Program-made: the position numbers and the translations under genes | The notes under the pieces: model-generated | What the model was told of the DNA's origin: nothing | The model's database searches: none | The model's input: the letters and a program-made list of their open reading frames with translations, nothing else | Shown here: one piece after another, positions 1 to 7,459 of the stretch | Layout of the letters: every line of letters starts with the position of its first letter | Position numbering within the stretch: the stretch's first letter is position 1 | Assembly: GCA_021731145.1 (NCBI GenBank) | Contig: JAKFXX010000006.1 | Span: 62,001-126,000 of the forward strand | Reading direction: 5' to 3' | DNA length: 64,000 bases | DNA from: Gammaproteobacteria bacterium | GTDB taxonomy: Bacteria; Pseudomonadota; Gammaproteobacteria; Ga0077554; Ga007554

Positions 1-1
1 C

Positions 2-2038
2 CGCCAGGACATCCAGATTCACTACGTGCCTCTGGAGGACACCCCTGCGGCGATGCGTCGCCTGGCCGACGCCGGGCTGACCACGCGCGAGGCCTGCGGC
101 AATACCGTGCGCAACATCACCGCCTGCCCGCTTGCGGGGGTGTGCCCGCGTGAACATCTCGACATCACGCCGCTGATGGAAGGGACGGTTACGCACTTCC
201 TGCGTCATCCGCTGACACAGCATCTGCCACGCAAGTTCAAAATGAGCTTCTCCGGCTGCGAGGCCGATTGCGCGCAGGGCATGATGCACGATCTGGGCGC
301 GGTGGCGGTCAAGAAGGACGGGCGTTATGGCTTCAAGATCGTGGCGGGCGGCGGGCTGGGCCACAAGCCGCACGAGGCGATTACGGTTGAAGAGTTCATC
401 GAGGAGCAAGACCTGCTGCCCAGCATCGAGGCTATCGTCTCCCTGCACCACCGCTATTCCGACCGCAAACGCCGCGCCAAGGCGCGCATCAAATTCCTGG
501 TGGATAAGTTTGGCGCGCAAGGTTTTGTCGAAAAATACAAAGAGGAATTTGCCCGCACCAAGGCGGCCCTCGCGGACAAACCCCGCCCCGCCGGTGTGTG
601 GACAGGCGGTACGCCGGGTGTAGCCTGCGGCATGGGTGCGCCGCGCCATGTGTTCGCGCAAAAACAGTCCGGCTTGCACGTATTCCCGGTCAGTATTCCC
701 ATCGGTGACATCACCGGCCCGCAGATGCGCGGCATCGTCAAGCTGATGGAAGACCAAGGCTTGCAGGAAATGCGCGTCACCCAGGATCAAAACCTGATGC
801 TGCTCAATGTGCCCGAGACCGCCATCCCGTCAATTCGCGCCGGGATTGAAGCGTTGGGTCTGGGCGAACCCAAGGCCGGTGACGATGTTGTCGCCTGCCC
901 CGGCACCTCCACCTGCCGCCTGGGTATCACCTCCAGCAAGATCATCGGCACCAAGATCTCCGGCGGGACCGCCGATCTGCGCATCCGCGCCAGCGGTTGC
1001 CATAACGGCTGCGCGCAGCCCGAGACCGGCGACATCGGCATCTACGGCGAGGGCAACCGCCTGCATGGCAAGCTGGTGCCGCACTACCAGATGTACTTCG
1101 GCGGCGATGGCCGTAGCGCAGGCGGGCTGGCCCTCAAAGGCCCTTCCGTGCCCGCCGCACGCATCGAGGCTGCGGTTACACGCGTAGAGGAGACCTACAC
1201 CAAGGATCGTAATGAAGGCGAAACCTTCTTCCACTGGGCGCACCGCCACGGTAAGGAATACTTTACGGCGCTGCTGCAAGATCTCGTCAAGGTCGCGCCC
1301 GAGGAATTGTCTTCCGTGCTCCACGATCACGGTGAGGCCAATGACTTCAAAGTGCTGCAACTCGGTGGTGGTGAGTGCGCCGGTGCAGCACAGGAGTTCG
1401 TCGCCTCACACTTTGCCGAGGCAACCTACGAGCGCGATTGCCGCAATTCCTTTGCCTCCCAGCACAAATACCTGGACGCACTGGAGTGCAGCGAAGCGAT
1501 AGGCCGTCTGATCGGCGAGTCATTGCTGTTCTCTTCAGGGCGCGCAGCCGTACCCGGATTGCCCGCAATCGCTGCGGTGTTGCAGGAGTCGTTGCAGCAG
1601 GACGCCCACCTGGGTGCCAAGCTGGCGGAAATGGCCAGCAGCATCGCGCAATTGAAAGACACCTTCGATGAACAGGGATACGCCAGGCTGGTGGCGGATC
1701 AGGATACCTGGATCGCGCAATCCGCCCAGGCCTGCCAAGGCCTTGACCGCCAGCTTAACCTGACCGTCTCCATCACCGCACCTGCGGCGAAGGCCAAAAT
1801 CGCCGAAGTCATAGACTTGTCCACCTACGGTTGCCCGCTGCACTACCTCAAGGCACGCAACGCGCTGAATGCCGTGCAGATAGGCGATGTGGTGGATTTT
1901 CTGCTGGAATCCGGTGAATCCACCCAGCAGGTAGCCTCCAGCCTGGAAGGCGATGGGCACCGCGTGCTCTACAAAGAGGAGCGCGGCACGACAACGCGCA
2001 TCACGGTGAAAAAAGCCGCCGCCGCGCAGCCACACTAA
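2..2038 (+). CDS. Sulfite/nitrite reductase hemoprotein fused to a C-terminal TusA-like domain (5' partial)
   Basis: The frame is open from base 2, so the true start lies upstream of the window. The protein is a siroheme and [4Fe-4S] assimilatory reductase converting sulfite to sulfide with reduced ferredoxin or a similar donor. In the visible fragment a Cys-x5-Cys at about residues 299/305 and a Cys-x3-Cys at 333/337 form the usual cluster/siroheme ligand set. A second, similar set occurs in the N-terminal half (C42-x5-C48, C86-x3-C90). The last ~70 residues form a TusA-like sulfur-carrier domain with YGCPLHYLKA (Cys near 611). cysH follows 23 bp downstream, which supports sulfite rather than nitrite as substrate. 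The ferredoxin-type assignment rests on the family pattern. Confidence is high for the enzyme class and moderate for the substrate. Confidence 0.9.
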   Translation, partial: RQDIQIHYVPLEDTPAAMRRLADAGLTTREACGNTVRNITACPLAGVCPREHLDITPLMEGTVTHFLRHPLTQHLPRKFKMSFSGCEADCAQGMMHDLGAVAVKKDGRYGFKIVAGGGLGHKPHEAITVEEFIEEQDLLPSIEAIVSLHHRYSDRKRRAKARIKFLVDKFGAQGFVEKYKEEFARTKAALADKPRPAGVWTGGTPGVACGMGAPRHVFAQKQSGLHVFPVSIPIGDITGPQMRGIVKLMEDQGLQEMRVTQDQNLMLLNVPETAIPSIRAGIEALGLGEPKAGDDVVACPGTSTCRLGITSSKIIGTKISGGTADLRIRASGCHNGCAQPETGDIGIYGEGNRLHGKLVPHYQMYFGGDGRSAGGLALKGPSVPAARIEAAVTRVEETYTKDRNEGETFFHWAHRHGKEYFTALLQDLVKVAPEELSSVLHDHGEANDFKVLQLGGGECAGAAQEFVASHFAEATYERDCRNSFASQHKYLDALECSEAIGRLIGESLLFSSGRAAVPGLPAIAAVLQESLQQDAHLGAKLAEMASSIAQLKDTFDEQGYARLVADQDTWIAQSAQACQGLDRQLNLTVSITAPAAKAKIAEVIDLSTYGCPLHYLKARNALNAVQIGDVVDFLLESGESTQQVASSLEGDGHRVLYKEERGTTTRITVKKAAAAQPH

Positions 2039-2061
2039 AGTTATAGAGAGCAGAGAAAATC

Positions 2062-2763
2062 ATGAGTCTGGACACGCAGCTTCAACAAAAGATCGACGCC
2101 ACCCTCGCCCTGCTGAAAAGCATTGCCGCAGACTATCAGCCCGTCACCTTCGCCAACAGCTTCGGCGCGGAGGACATGGTGCTCACCGACCTCATCGCCA
2201 AACACGCCCCCACCATCGGCATATTCAGCCTCGATACCGGCCGCCTGCCGGAAGAGACCTATAAACTCATGCAGGACGTGCGGCAGCGTTACAGCAACAT
2301 CGCCATCACCGCCTACTTCCCGCAGGCGTCCGCCGTCGAAGAATACATCCATAGCCACGGCCCGAATGCCTTTTACGACAGTGTGGAGCTGCGCAAACGC
2401 TGCTGCAACATCCGCAAGGTTGAACCACTGAAACGCGCCTTGACGGGCAAAAAGGCCTGGATCACTGGTCTGCGCCGCGAGCAGGCCCCCACCCGCAAGG
2501 ATCTGTCAAACTCGGAGCGGGATGCCGACAACGGGTTGCAGAAATTCAACCCGCTGATCGAGTGGACCAATAACGATGTGTGGAATTATATCCGCCACTT
2601 CGAAGTGCCCTACAATGCGCTGCACGACAAGCACTACCCCAGCATCGGCTGCGCCCCCTGCACGCGCGCCATCACTGTCGGCGAGGACATCCGCGCCGGG
2701 CGCTGGTGGTGGGAAAATCCGGAGAGCAAGGAATGCGGGCTACACGCCAAGAAGGCGGGATAA
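2062..2763 (+). CDS. cysH: Adenylylsulfate (APS) reductase, thioredoxin-dependent
   Basis: This enzyme reduces activated sulfate to sulfite in assimilation, feeding the sulfite reductase encoded just upstream. The 233-residue protein has the PP-loop-like SFGAEDMVL near residues 33-41. It has the paired cysteines RCC (114/115) and CAPC (197/200), which bind a [4Fe-4S] cluster and mark the APS-using type rather than the PAPS-using type. The catalytic ECGLH cysteine lies near residue 225. The ATG follows AGAGCAGAGAAAATC, a weak Shine-Dalgarno sequence. It is almost certainly co-transcribed with the sulfite reductase. An adenylylsulfate kinase is therefore not required, consistent with none being seen here. 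Confidence 0.95.
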   Translation: MSLDTQLQQKIDATLALLKSIAADYQPVTFANSFGAEDMVLTDLIAKHAPTIGIFSLDTGRLPEETYKLMQDVRQRYSNIAITAYFPQASAVEEYIHSHGPNAFYDSVELRKRCCNIRKVEPLKRALTGKKAWITGLRREQAPTRKDLSNSERDADNGLQKFNPLIEWTNNDVWNYIRHFEVPYNALHDKHYPSIGCAPCTRAITVGEDIRAGRWWWENPESKECGLHAKKAG

Positions 2764-2892
2764 TCCTGCCGGAAAGCCAATAACAATTTACGGGGCGGCA
2801 CAATACGCTATAAAATACCCTGTAAATTTTTGGCGCCGGGTAAAACCACACCCTTGGCACACCGTATTTTTAATACTCTTTAAGGAAACACA

Positions 2893-3762
2893 ATGTCCCA
2901 AAAACACCCTGTAGTCGCGGTTACTGGCTCGTCGGGAGCAGGCACCACAACCGTCAAGCGCGCTTTCGAACATATCTTCCGCCGTGAAGGCATCACGCCC
3001 GCCATCGTGGAGGGAGACAGCTTTCACCGCTACGGCCGCAAGGAAATGAAAGAAGCCGTTGAGGTTCTGCGCAAGGAGGGGCGCACCCTGAGCCATTTCG
3101 GCGCCGAAGGCAACCTGTTCGACAAACTGGAAAACCTGTTCCGCACCTACGGCGAAACCGGCAGCGGCGAGATCCGCTATTACCTGCACAACGAGCAGGA
3201 AGCAGCCCCCTACAATCAGGAGCCCGGCACCTTCACCGCATGGCAGCCTGTCGATCCCAATTCAGACCTGCTGTTCTATGAAGGCCTGCACGGCGGTATC
3301 GTCACTGAAGGCGCCGATGTTGCCAAGTGGGTGGACCTGCTGATCGGCGTAGTGCCTATCGTCAATCTGGAGTGGATCCAGAAGATTCACCGCGACACCG
3401 CCGAGCGCGGCTATTCCGCCGAGGCCGTCACGGACACCATCCTGCGCCGCATGCCGGACTATGTGCAGTTCGTCACCCCGCAGTTCTCGCGCACCGACAT
3501 CAACTTCCAGCGCATCCCGATTGTGGACACCTCAAATCCGTTCATCTCCAGGGATATTCCGACGCCTGACGAGAGCTTCATCGTAATCCGCTTCCGTCAT
3601 CCGCAAAAATACGACTTCCCGTATCTCATGCAAATGATTTCTGGCTCCTGGATGTCGCGCCCCAACACCCTCGTCGTGCCGGGCGTAAAGATGGGCTTCG
3701 CCATGGAGATCATCCTCACCCCGATCATCCACGATATGATCGAAAAGAAGCGCGGCGGATAA
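2893..3762 (+). CDS. cbbP: Phosphoribulokinase
   Basis: This is the Calvin-Benson cycle kinase making ribulose 1,5-bisphosphate from ribulose 5-phosphate and ATP. The 289-residue length fits the proteobacterial octameric class. The P-loop GSSGAGTTT is at residues 12-20. The segments EGDSFHRY and FYEGLHGG match the family's substrate and Walker B regions. The ATG is preceded by AAGGAAACACA, a good ribosome-binding site. A 129-bp gap from cysH suggests its own promoter. The gene implies carbon fixation, although no Rubisco gene is in the window. A strong hairpin follows the stop. Confidence 0.95.
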   Translation: MSQKHPVVAVTGSSGAGTTTVKRAFEHIFRREGITPAIVEGDSFHRYGRKEMKEAVEVLRKEGRTLSHFGAEGNLFDKLENLFRTYGETGSGEIRYYLHNEQEAAPYNQEPGTFTAWQPVDPNSDLLFYEGLHGGIVTEGADVAKWVDLLIGVVPIVNLEWIQKIHRDTAERGYSAEAVTDTILRRMPDYVQFVTPQFSRTDINFQRIPIVDTSNPFISRDIPTPDESFIVIRFRHPQKYDFPYLMQMISGSWMSRPNTLVVPGVKMGFAMEIILTPIIHDMIEKKRGG

Positions 3763-3775
3763 ACCGGCATGCTTT

Positions 3776-3807
3776 TTTGCCAGGCAGCATCAGTGCTGCC
3801 TGGCAAA
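3776..3807. terminator. Strong hairpin between convergent genes
   Basis: A perfect 14-bp stem (TTTGCCAGGCAGCA and its complement) with a 4-base loop lies between the stop of phosphoribulokinase and the stop of the convergent PAP2 gene. The position suggests a bidirectional terminator. The stem ends in A/T pairs, but no separate U-run follows on either strand, so its strength as an intrinsic terminator is uncertain. Confidence 0.6.
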
Positions 3808-3808
3808 T

Positions 3809-4585
3809 CTACCTCTTCCGCCGGAAAAGCCAGACCAGATCCGGTACCGCCAGCAGCAGACACACCACCGCAATACCCCGTTGAAACCAGATTGCCTGCT
3901 CATAGCGGCTGTCATAACCCCCCAGCAACACCAGTGCGGCAAGAACCAACAGCGCAGCAAAGGCACGTTGCGCGCCTGTCCGTAGCCCCCAATCCCAGCG
4001 CCGCGCCAAAGCGATGCCGCCCACTGCGCACATCCAGCCTACCGCCGCTCCGCCCAGCACATCCAGCGGCCAGTGCGCACCCACCACAACGCGGGATAAG
4101 CCCGTGGCCGCCGCGACCAGCACCAGCAACGCCATCAGCCAGGCACGATTCATCAACAGACTCACCGCCCCTGCAAATGCAAAGATTGCCATAGTATGGC
4201 CGGAGGGGAACGAGCCGGATTGAAGCGCTGGCCCGATGATGTGGAAGCTCTCCAGCGGCAACACCGCCGCCGGACGCCCGCCACCAATCAGCGCTTTTAA
4301 GGCAGGAGCCGCCAGGGATGCGAGCGCCCCAGTCAGAATCAACGCCCACACCACATCAGGACGCCGCCCCGTAAAGAGCAACACCAGCACAAACACCACC
4401 AGCCCATCGCCAAGAATGGTCAAATTGGCCCACAGCACGTCACCGGTAAACTGGCTGAGCCGGTTGATCGACAAAAACAATGACTGGTTAGCGCCCATCA
4501 AGAGCACGATTAACGCAAGAATCACGGCGATGGCGGGCACGCCCCACATGGTCCCCCGGAGGGGAGGCTGCGCGCTGCCCTTCAT
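3809..4585 (-). CDS. PAP2-family membrane phosphatase
   Basis: This is an integral-membrane type 2 phosphatidic acid phosphatase/haloperoxidase-like protein, 258 residues with about six hydrophobic segments. The three phosphatase motifs are all present: KALIGGGRP (Kx6RP), PSGHT, and SRVVVGAHWPLD (SRx5Hx3D). Members of the family dephosphorylate lipid phosphates such as undecaprenyl diphosphate or phosphatidylglycerol phosphate on the periplasmic side. The substrate cannot be told from sequence. The gene is convergent with phosphoribulokinase and has no obvious operon partner. Confidence 0.85.
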   Translation of the reverse strand: MKGSAQPPLRGTMWGVPAIAVILALIVLLMGANQSLFLSINRLSQFTGDVLWANLTILGDGLVVFVLVLLFTGRRPDVVWALILTGALASLAAPALKALIGGGRPAAVLPLESFHIIGPALQSGSFPSGHTMAIFAFAGAVSLLMNRAWLMALLVLVAAATGLSRVVVGAHWPLDVLGGAAVGWMCAVGGIALARRWDWGLRTGAQRAFAALLVLAALVLLGGYDSRYEQAIWFQRGIAVVCLLLAVPDLVWLFRRKR

Positions 4586-4721
4586 GGGTGCATTGTGCCC
4601 TTCACCGTAAAGGTGTCCATGCCACGGGGGGGCACAATACCCAGAATGAAGAGGTAAAATTTCTGCATTTTCATCCTGATTTGGTTCGTTTATTATGGGA
4701 AAGTGAAATTAGCAACTAGTG

Positions 4722-4848
4722 CATGAACACATAAATTGTGCAGCGTACTGCCGCACGATTGTAGGTCGGCCTTCAGGCCGACATGTCTGGCTAAAGCCAG
4801 ACCTGCATGGGATTCGTGTCATGTTTCGTAATTTATAATTTCATGTGC
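4722..4848. repeat. 127-bp MITE-like repeat, copy 1 (contains a REP pair)
   Basis: This is nearly identical in sequence and identical in length to 46328-46454. The ends form an imperfect inverted repeat (CATGAACACATAAA against CATGAAATTATAAA). Inside are an eroded GC-rich hairpin and a GTAG-headed REP stem-loop GTAGGTCGGCC...GGCCGAC (from 4761), followed by a second stem-loop in opposite orientation ending near 4806. The GTAG head and paired inverted stem-loops match REP elements associated with RAYT transposases; one such transposase gene is at 50018-50464. It is non-coding. Confidence 0.85.
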
Positions 4849-5069
4849 CAGGGAGTATAACGTGAAGCGCGGGCAGGAAGTATGGTGGGTGTGTACGGAG
4901 CGCCTGATGTCGCCGGATAGAGCAAAAGAAATGGGGCGTCTTGGGTGTATTGCATGTTTTATTTGGATCGGGGATGATATAAACGTGGTGCGGGATATGA
5001 ATCTTGTGATGCTTGTCACAAATTTGGCCTAAAGGTTTGCCGCAGAGCGGCCGATAAATATTAATGGCC

Positions 5070-5098
5070 TTGACAAGCGCATCCGGTCGTGTTAAAAA
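5070..5098 (+). promoter_or_regulatory. Sigma-70-type promoter for the secreted-protein gene
   Basis: A perfect -35 TTGACA (5070-5075) is followed, after 17 bp, by TAAAAA (5093-5098). The predicted transcript start is about 75 bp upstream of the ATG at 5182. This was found by eye, not tested. Confidence 0.6.
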
Positions 5099-5181
5099 TA
5101 TCCCCACAGATGTGCTCAGGTGTTTTGGATGGGGTGGAGAGCCTGCCTCTGAATTAGGCGTCATGATTGGGGAGATATGAT

Positions 5182-6084
5182 ATGCGTAACAAAATAATGT
5201 TTATGGTTTCCGCAGGGTCCGCTGCGCTGATTCTTTCGGGTGCGGCGATGGCAGGCGGGGAGCCCATTCCTTTTGGTGGGTGGGACTTGATCGGTACGAC
5301 CATTACTCCTACTGCCGGGTCCTGCTCTGGTGCAACCTGCGTTCCTGCCATGGCCGGCCCTAATTTCCTTCAGCGCAATATTACAGTGCCTGGTGTGGGT
5401 GGCGCGCCTGCCGTGCAATATATCCAGACCATCGTGACGGATGCGACAGGCTTTAAGGATGAAAACTTCGTGCGTTTGGGTGGCGGCGGAAACGGTATTG
5501 CCGGCAAACAGAGCATTGCCGAGGGCACGGCCCCAGGCACTGTCTTTACTTCGTCAGCCGAGTTGCAGACGGGTTGGGCTGCTCCCGCCGCTGGCAACCT
5601 CGTTGTGCTGACCCAGGGTTTGAGCGAGGCTGCCGCGAACTTCACCAGCAACTTTGGTTTCTCTCAGACCACGAATGCGGCCGGTGTTATTCAAGGCAAA
5701 AGTCTGGATCTTGCTCAAAGCGTTGGTATAGCACAAGTGGCGACCGACCCCGACAAGCAGGTTTTCGTGTTGCGTGAGCGTACTGGCAGCTTTAACGCCG
5801 GCGCGGCTAATTCGTTCAAGCTTCAGAATGGTCTCACTCTGGGCTTCAATACTCCTGCAGCGGGTGGTGCTGCAGAACCGGGTGATGACGTGAAGGTTGT
5901 CTGGATCGGGCAAGGGGTTACGCTGGGAGGCGTTGCAGGTACCCAGAATTTTGGTTACCAATCGTATGAGAACCTGACTGACCCCGGCTTCATTAAGCAG
6001 TTTGATTTGGCCACGATGGGTCCGTTTGACCATACTGACAAACCTTGGAACACCGCCTTGTTCGGCGCCGCGCCAAGCTACTAA
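5182..6084 (+). CDS. Secreted protein of unknown function
   Basis: This is a 300-residue protein with a clear signal peptide (hydrophobic core MFMVSAGSAALILSG, likely cleavage after AAMA). The mature part is rich in Gly, Ala, Asn and Thr and has a single close cysteine pair (CSGATC). No catalytic motif, lipobox or C-terminal sorting signal was seen. I do not recognise a family. The ATG at 5182 is preferred over the upstream TTG because GGGGAGA lies 7 bp before it. The gene stands alone between a strong promoter and a strong intrinsic terminator, suggesting an independently and perhaps highly expressed product. Either a soluble periplasmic or an exported surface protein is possible. Confidence 0.75.
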   Translation: MRNKIMFMVSAGSAALILSGAAMAGGEPIPFGGWDLIGTTITPTAGSCSGATCVPAMAGPNFLQRNITVPGVGGAPAVQYIQTIVTDATGFKDENFVRLGGGGNGIAGKQSIAEGTAPGTVFTSSAELQTGWAAPAAGNLVVLTQGLSEAAANFTSNFGFSQTTNAAGVIQGKSLDLAQSVGIAQVATDPDKQVFVLRERTGSFNAGAANSFKLQNGLTLGFNTPAAGGAAEPGDDVKVVWIGQGVTLGGVAGTQNFGYQSYENLTDPGFIKQFDLATMGPFDHTDKPWNTALFGAAPSY

Positions 6085-6116
6085 CGTCTGAACGATCGGC
6101 TGAGGCTGATAAGAGA

Positions 6117-6154
6117 AAGAGAGAGGGGGATTCGTACCCCCTCTCTCTTTTTTT
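6117..6154 (+). terminator. Rho-independent terminator
   Basis: A 12-bp stem (AGAGAGAGGGGG and its complement), a 7-base loop and a run of T follow the stop of the secreted-protein gene by about 33 bp. This is a textbook intrinsic terminator. Confidence 0.93.
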
Positions 6155-6585
6155 GTCTGTAATTTTTCAAGGTGGCAGATGTTGCCCAGAGATCGCTCTC
6201 CGATTTGCCCGCAAGTTGCCGATATTCTGTTGGGCGAGGCGGCGTTTACCGAAAACCTTTCTTGCGCTGCAATTATCCTAAAAAACTCAGTTATCCACGA
6301 AAAAACACGAAAATATTCAGGCGCATATCGCGTGTTGCTTGCCACTCATTCGGTGAATTGCTGAAGCGCTCCCTATTTTTGTTTTATTCCGTGAATTGTG
6401 TGTTTTTCGTGGACAAAAAGGGGTTTTAAGGATTACATCTCGTCAGATATGTCGCCATAACTGGCGAAAATAATCATGTCTCGCACGTCATTCAAGGGGC
6501 AGGCCTTGGCGAGGCATGGTATGCCAGTGTTGGCGCCTCATCGTTGGCGCGCCCCTTGTAGTCTTCGTTAGCCCTTTGAGCAGGC
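6155..6585. other. Intergenic region, no gene recognised
   Basis: This is about 430 bp of mixed composition. Open frames here are short, overlap each other and lack start signals or recognisable protein composition. Towards the end a GGCGCGCCCCTTG motif (6546-6558) recurs at 7247-7259 on the other side of the toxin-antitoxin pair. Confidence 0.5.
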
Positions 6586-6614
6586 TTGACAAACATACGT
6601 CAATGACGTATGTA
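6586..6614 (+). promoter_or_regulatory. Toxin-antitoxin promoter with palindromic operator
   Basis: A consensus -35 TTGACA (6586-6591) is followed by a perfect inverted repeat, ACATACGTCA and its complement around a single A (6593-6613). The palindrome covers the spacer and the likely -10 region. Autorepression by the downstream XRE-type antitoxin, alone or with toxin, is the usual arrangement and is the inferred role. Confidence 0.65.
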
Positions 6615-6937
6615 TTGAGAATATATACGATTGTAGAAACCCCAACTTTTGCGGAAGATGCCAAAGATCTCTCTGGACAGAGGAGGAGCGAGGTGCGTTC
6701 TGTGCCTGGTTGTCCGCCCATCCAGAGGTAGGCAATGTCATTTCAGGTAGTGGCGGTTGCCGTAAAGTGCGCTGGAGCAGGCGAGGTAAAGGCAAGAGCG
6801 GCGGTGTCCATGTTATTTATTTCGCTCGACTTGCCAATGGTGAATTATGGCTATTGGTCATATACGCAAAGAGTGTGCGCGGAAACATCCCGCCTCACAT
6901 ACTGAAATCTATTCGGGAGACCATTGAAAATGAATAA
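6603..6937 (+). pseudogene. RelE/HigB-type toxin, frameshifted
   Basis: Two frames together make one toxin of about 110 residues: an N-terminal part (IYTIVETPTFAEDAKDL) and, shifted by two bases, WTEEERGAFCAWLSAHPEV and onwards. The C-terminal part includes RKVRWSRRGKGKSGG and IYFARLANGELWLLVIYAK, typical of RelE-fold mRNA interferases. The break lies in a CT-dinucleotide run at 6669-6674; removing one CT restores a single frame. The start is uncertain: ATG 6603 sits inside the operator palindrome, so TTG 6615 is also plausible. It may be a real lesion, a sequencing error or an unusual frameshift. The stop overlaps the antitoxin start by 8 bp. Confidence 0.75.
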
Positions 6938-7232
6938 GCGCAACGTAATGACAGGCGAAGAACTTGGCGAAAAGCTTCTGCAGTCGGTGCGTGAAATGAA
7001 GGCGGGCAAAGCGGCTCGCGCCACTCTAATTGCTCCTAATGAGGTGGCTGCCGCGCGCCTTAAAACGGGTCTTTCCCAGTCACAGTTTGCTCAAGCTCTG
7101 CATATTTCTGCACGCACACTGCAAGAGTGGGAGCAGGGGCGTCGCCAACCCTCTGGCGCAGCTCAAGCACTTATACAAATTGCCTTCAAGCACCCGGAAG
7201 TTATTGCAGAGTCATTAAGGCAGGTTGGCTAA
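6930..7232 (+). CDS. XRE-family antitoxin, NadS-like
   Basis: This is a DNA-binding antitoxin of about 100 residues. A helix-turn-helix is visible in the segment ARLKTGLSQSQFAQALHI, followed by SARTLQEWEQGRRQPSGAA, a pattern characteristic of NadS/HigA-like proteins. The ATG at 6930 overlaps the toxin stop (ATGAATAA), so translation is probably coupled. An upstream TTG at 6924 is less likely. The frame is intact while the partner toxin is disrupted, so the antitoxin may persist as an autoregulator or as protection against related toxins. Confidence 0.85.
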   Translation: MNKRNVMTGEELGEKLLQSVREMKAGKAARATLIAPNEVAAARLKTGLSQSQFAQALHISARTLQEWEQGRRQPSGAAQALIQIAFKHPEVIAESLRQVG

Positions 7233-7241
7233 CACGATCAT

Positions 7242-7259
7242 CAAGGGGCGCGCCCCTTG
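7242..7259. repeat. Perfect 18-bp palindrome after the antitoxin gene
   Basis: CAAGGGGCG is followed directly by its complement, 9 bp after the antitoxin stop. Its second half belongs to the 13-bp motif GGCGCGCCCCTTG, also present at 6546-6558 upstream of the module. There is no loop or T-run, so it is a poor terminator. It could be a binding site or a recombination scar. Confidence 0.5.
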
Positions 7260-7459
7260 GTTTCTGAGTTGTCTATGCAGCAAACTGTTTGACAATGTTC
7301 GACAAATCGGGGTAATTTGCTAGTCTAAAATTCGCCGCAAGGGACTTTCTGTATAAAAGAAAGGCTTGGTCTGGAGGAAGAGGTGGCTTTGTATGTTGAG
7401 TTTCATGTGATTACTTTGGCCGCAGGATTAAACTGTAACAATAAAAACAGGAGTCAAGC

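Larger units (their letters stand above)
4586..5181. other. Intergenic region with repeat and promoter
   Basis: This 596-bp stretch lies between the divergent PAP2 gene and the secreted-protein gene. It holds a 127-bp dispersed repeat (4722-4848) and a consensus-like promoter at 5070-5098. Short open frames on the minus strand here have no recognisable composition or motif, and nothing else was identified. Confidence 0.6.

Noticed and set aside
830-1360. Open frame on the minus strand inside the sulfite reductase gene
   Set aside because: It lies antisense to a protein with intact family motifs; composition and start signals do not support a gene.
4819-5164. Two minus-strand open frames in the intergenic region
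   Set aside because: They are His/Pro/Thr-rich artefacts without ribosome-binding sites, overlapping a promoter and the end of the 127-bp repeat.
6172-6429. Open frame after the secreted-protein terminator
   Set aside because: It has no start signal, its composition is unlike a protein, and several frames are open at once in AT-rich spacer DNA.
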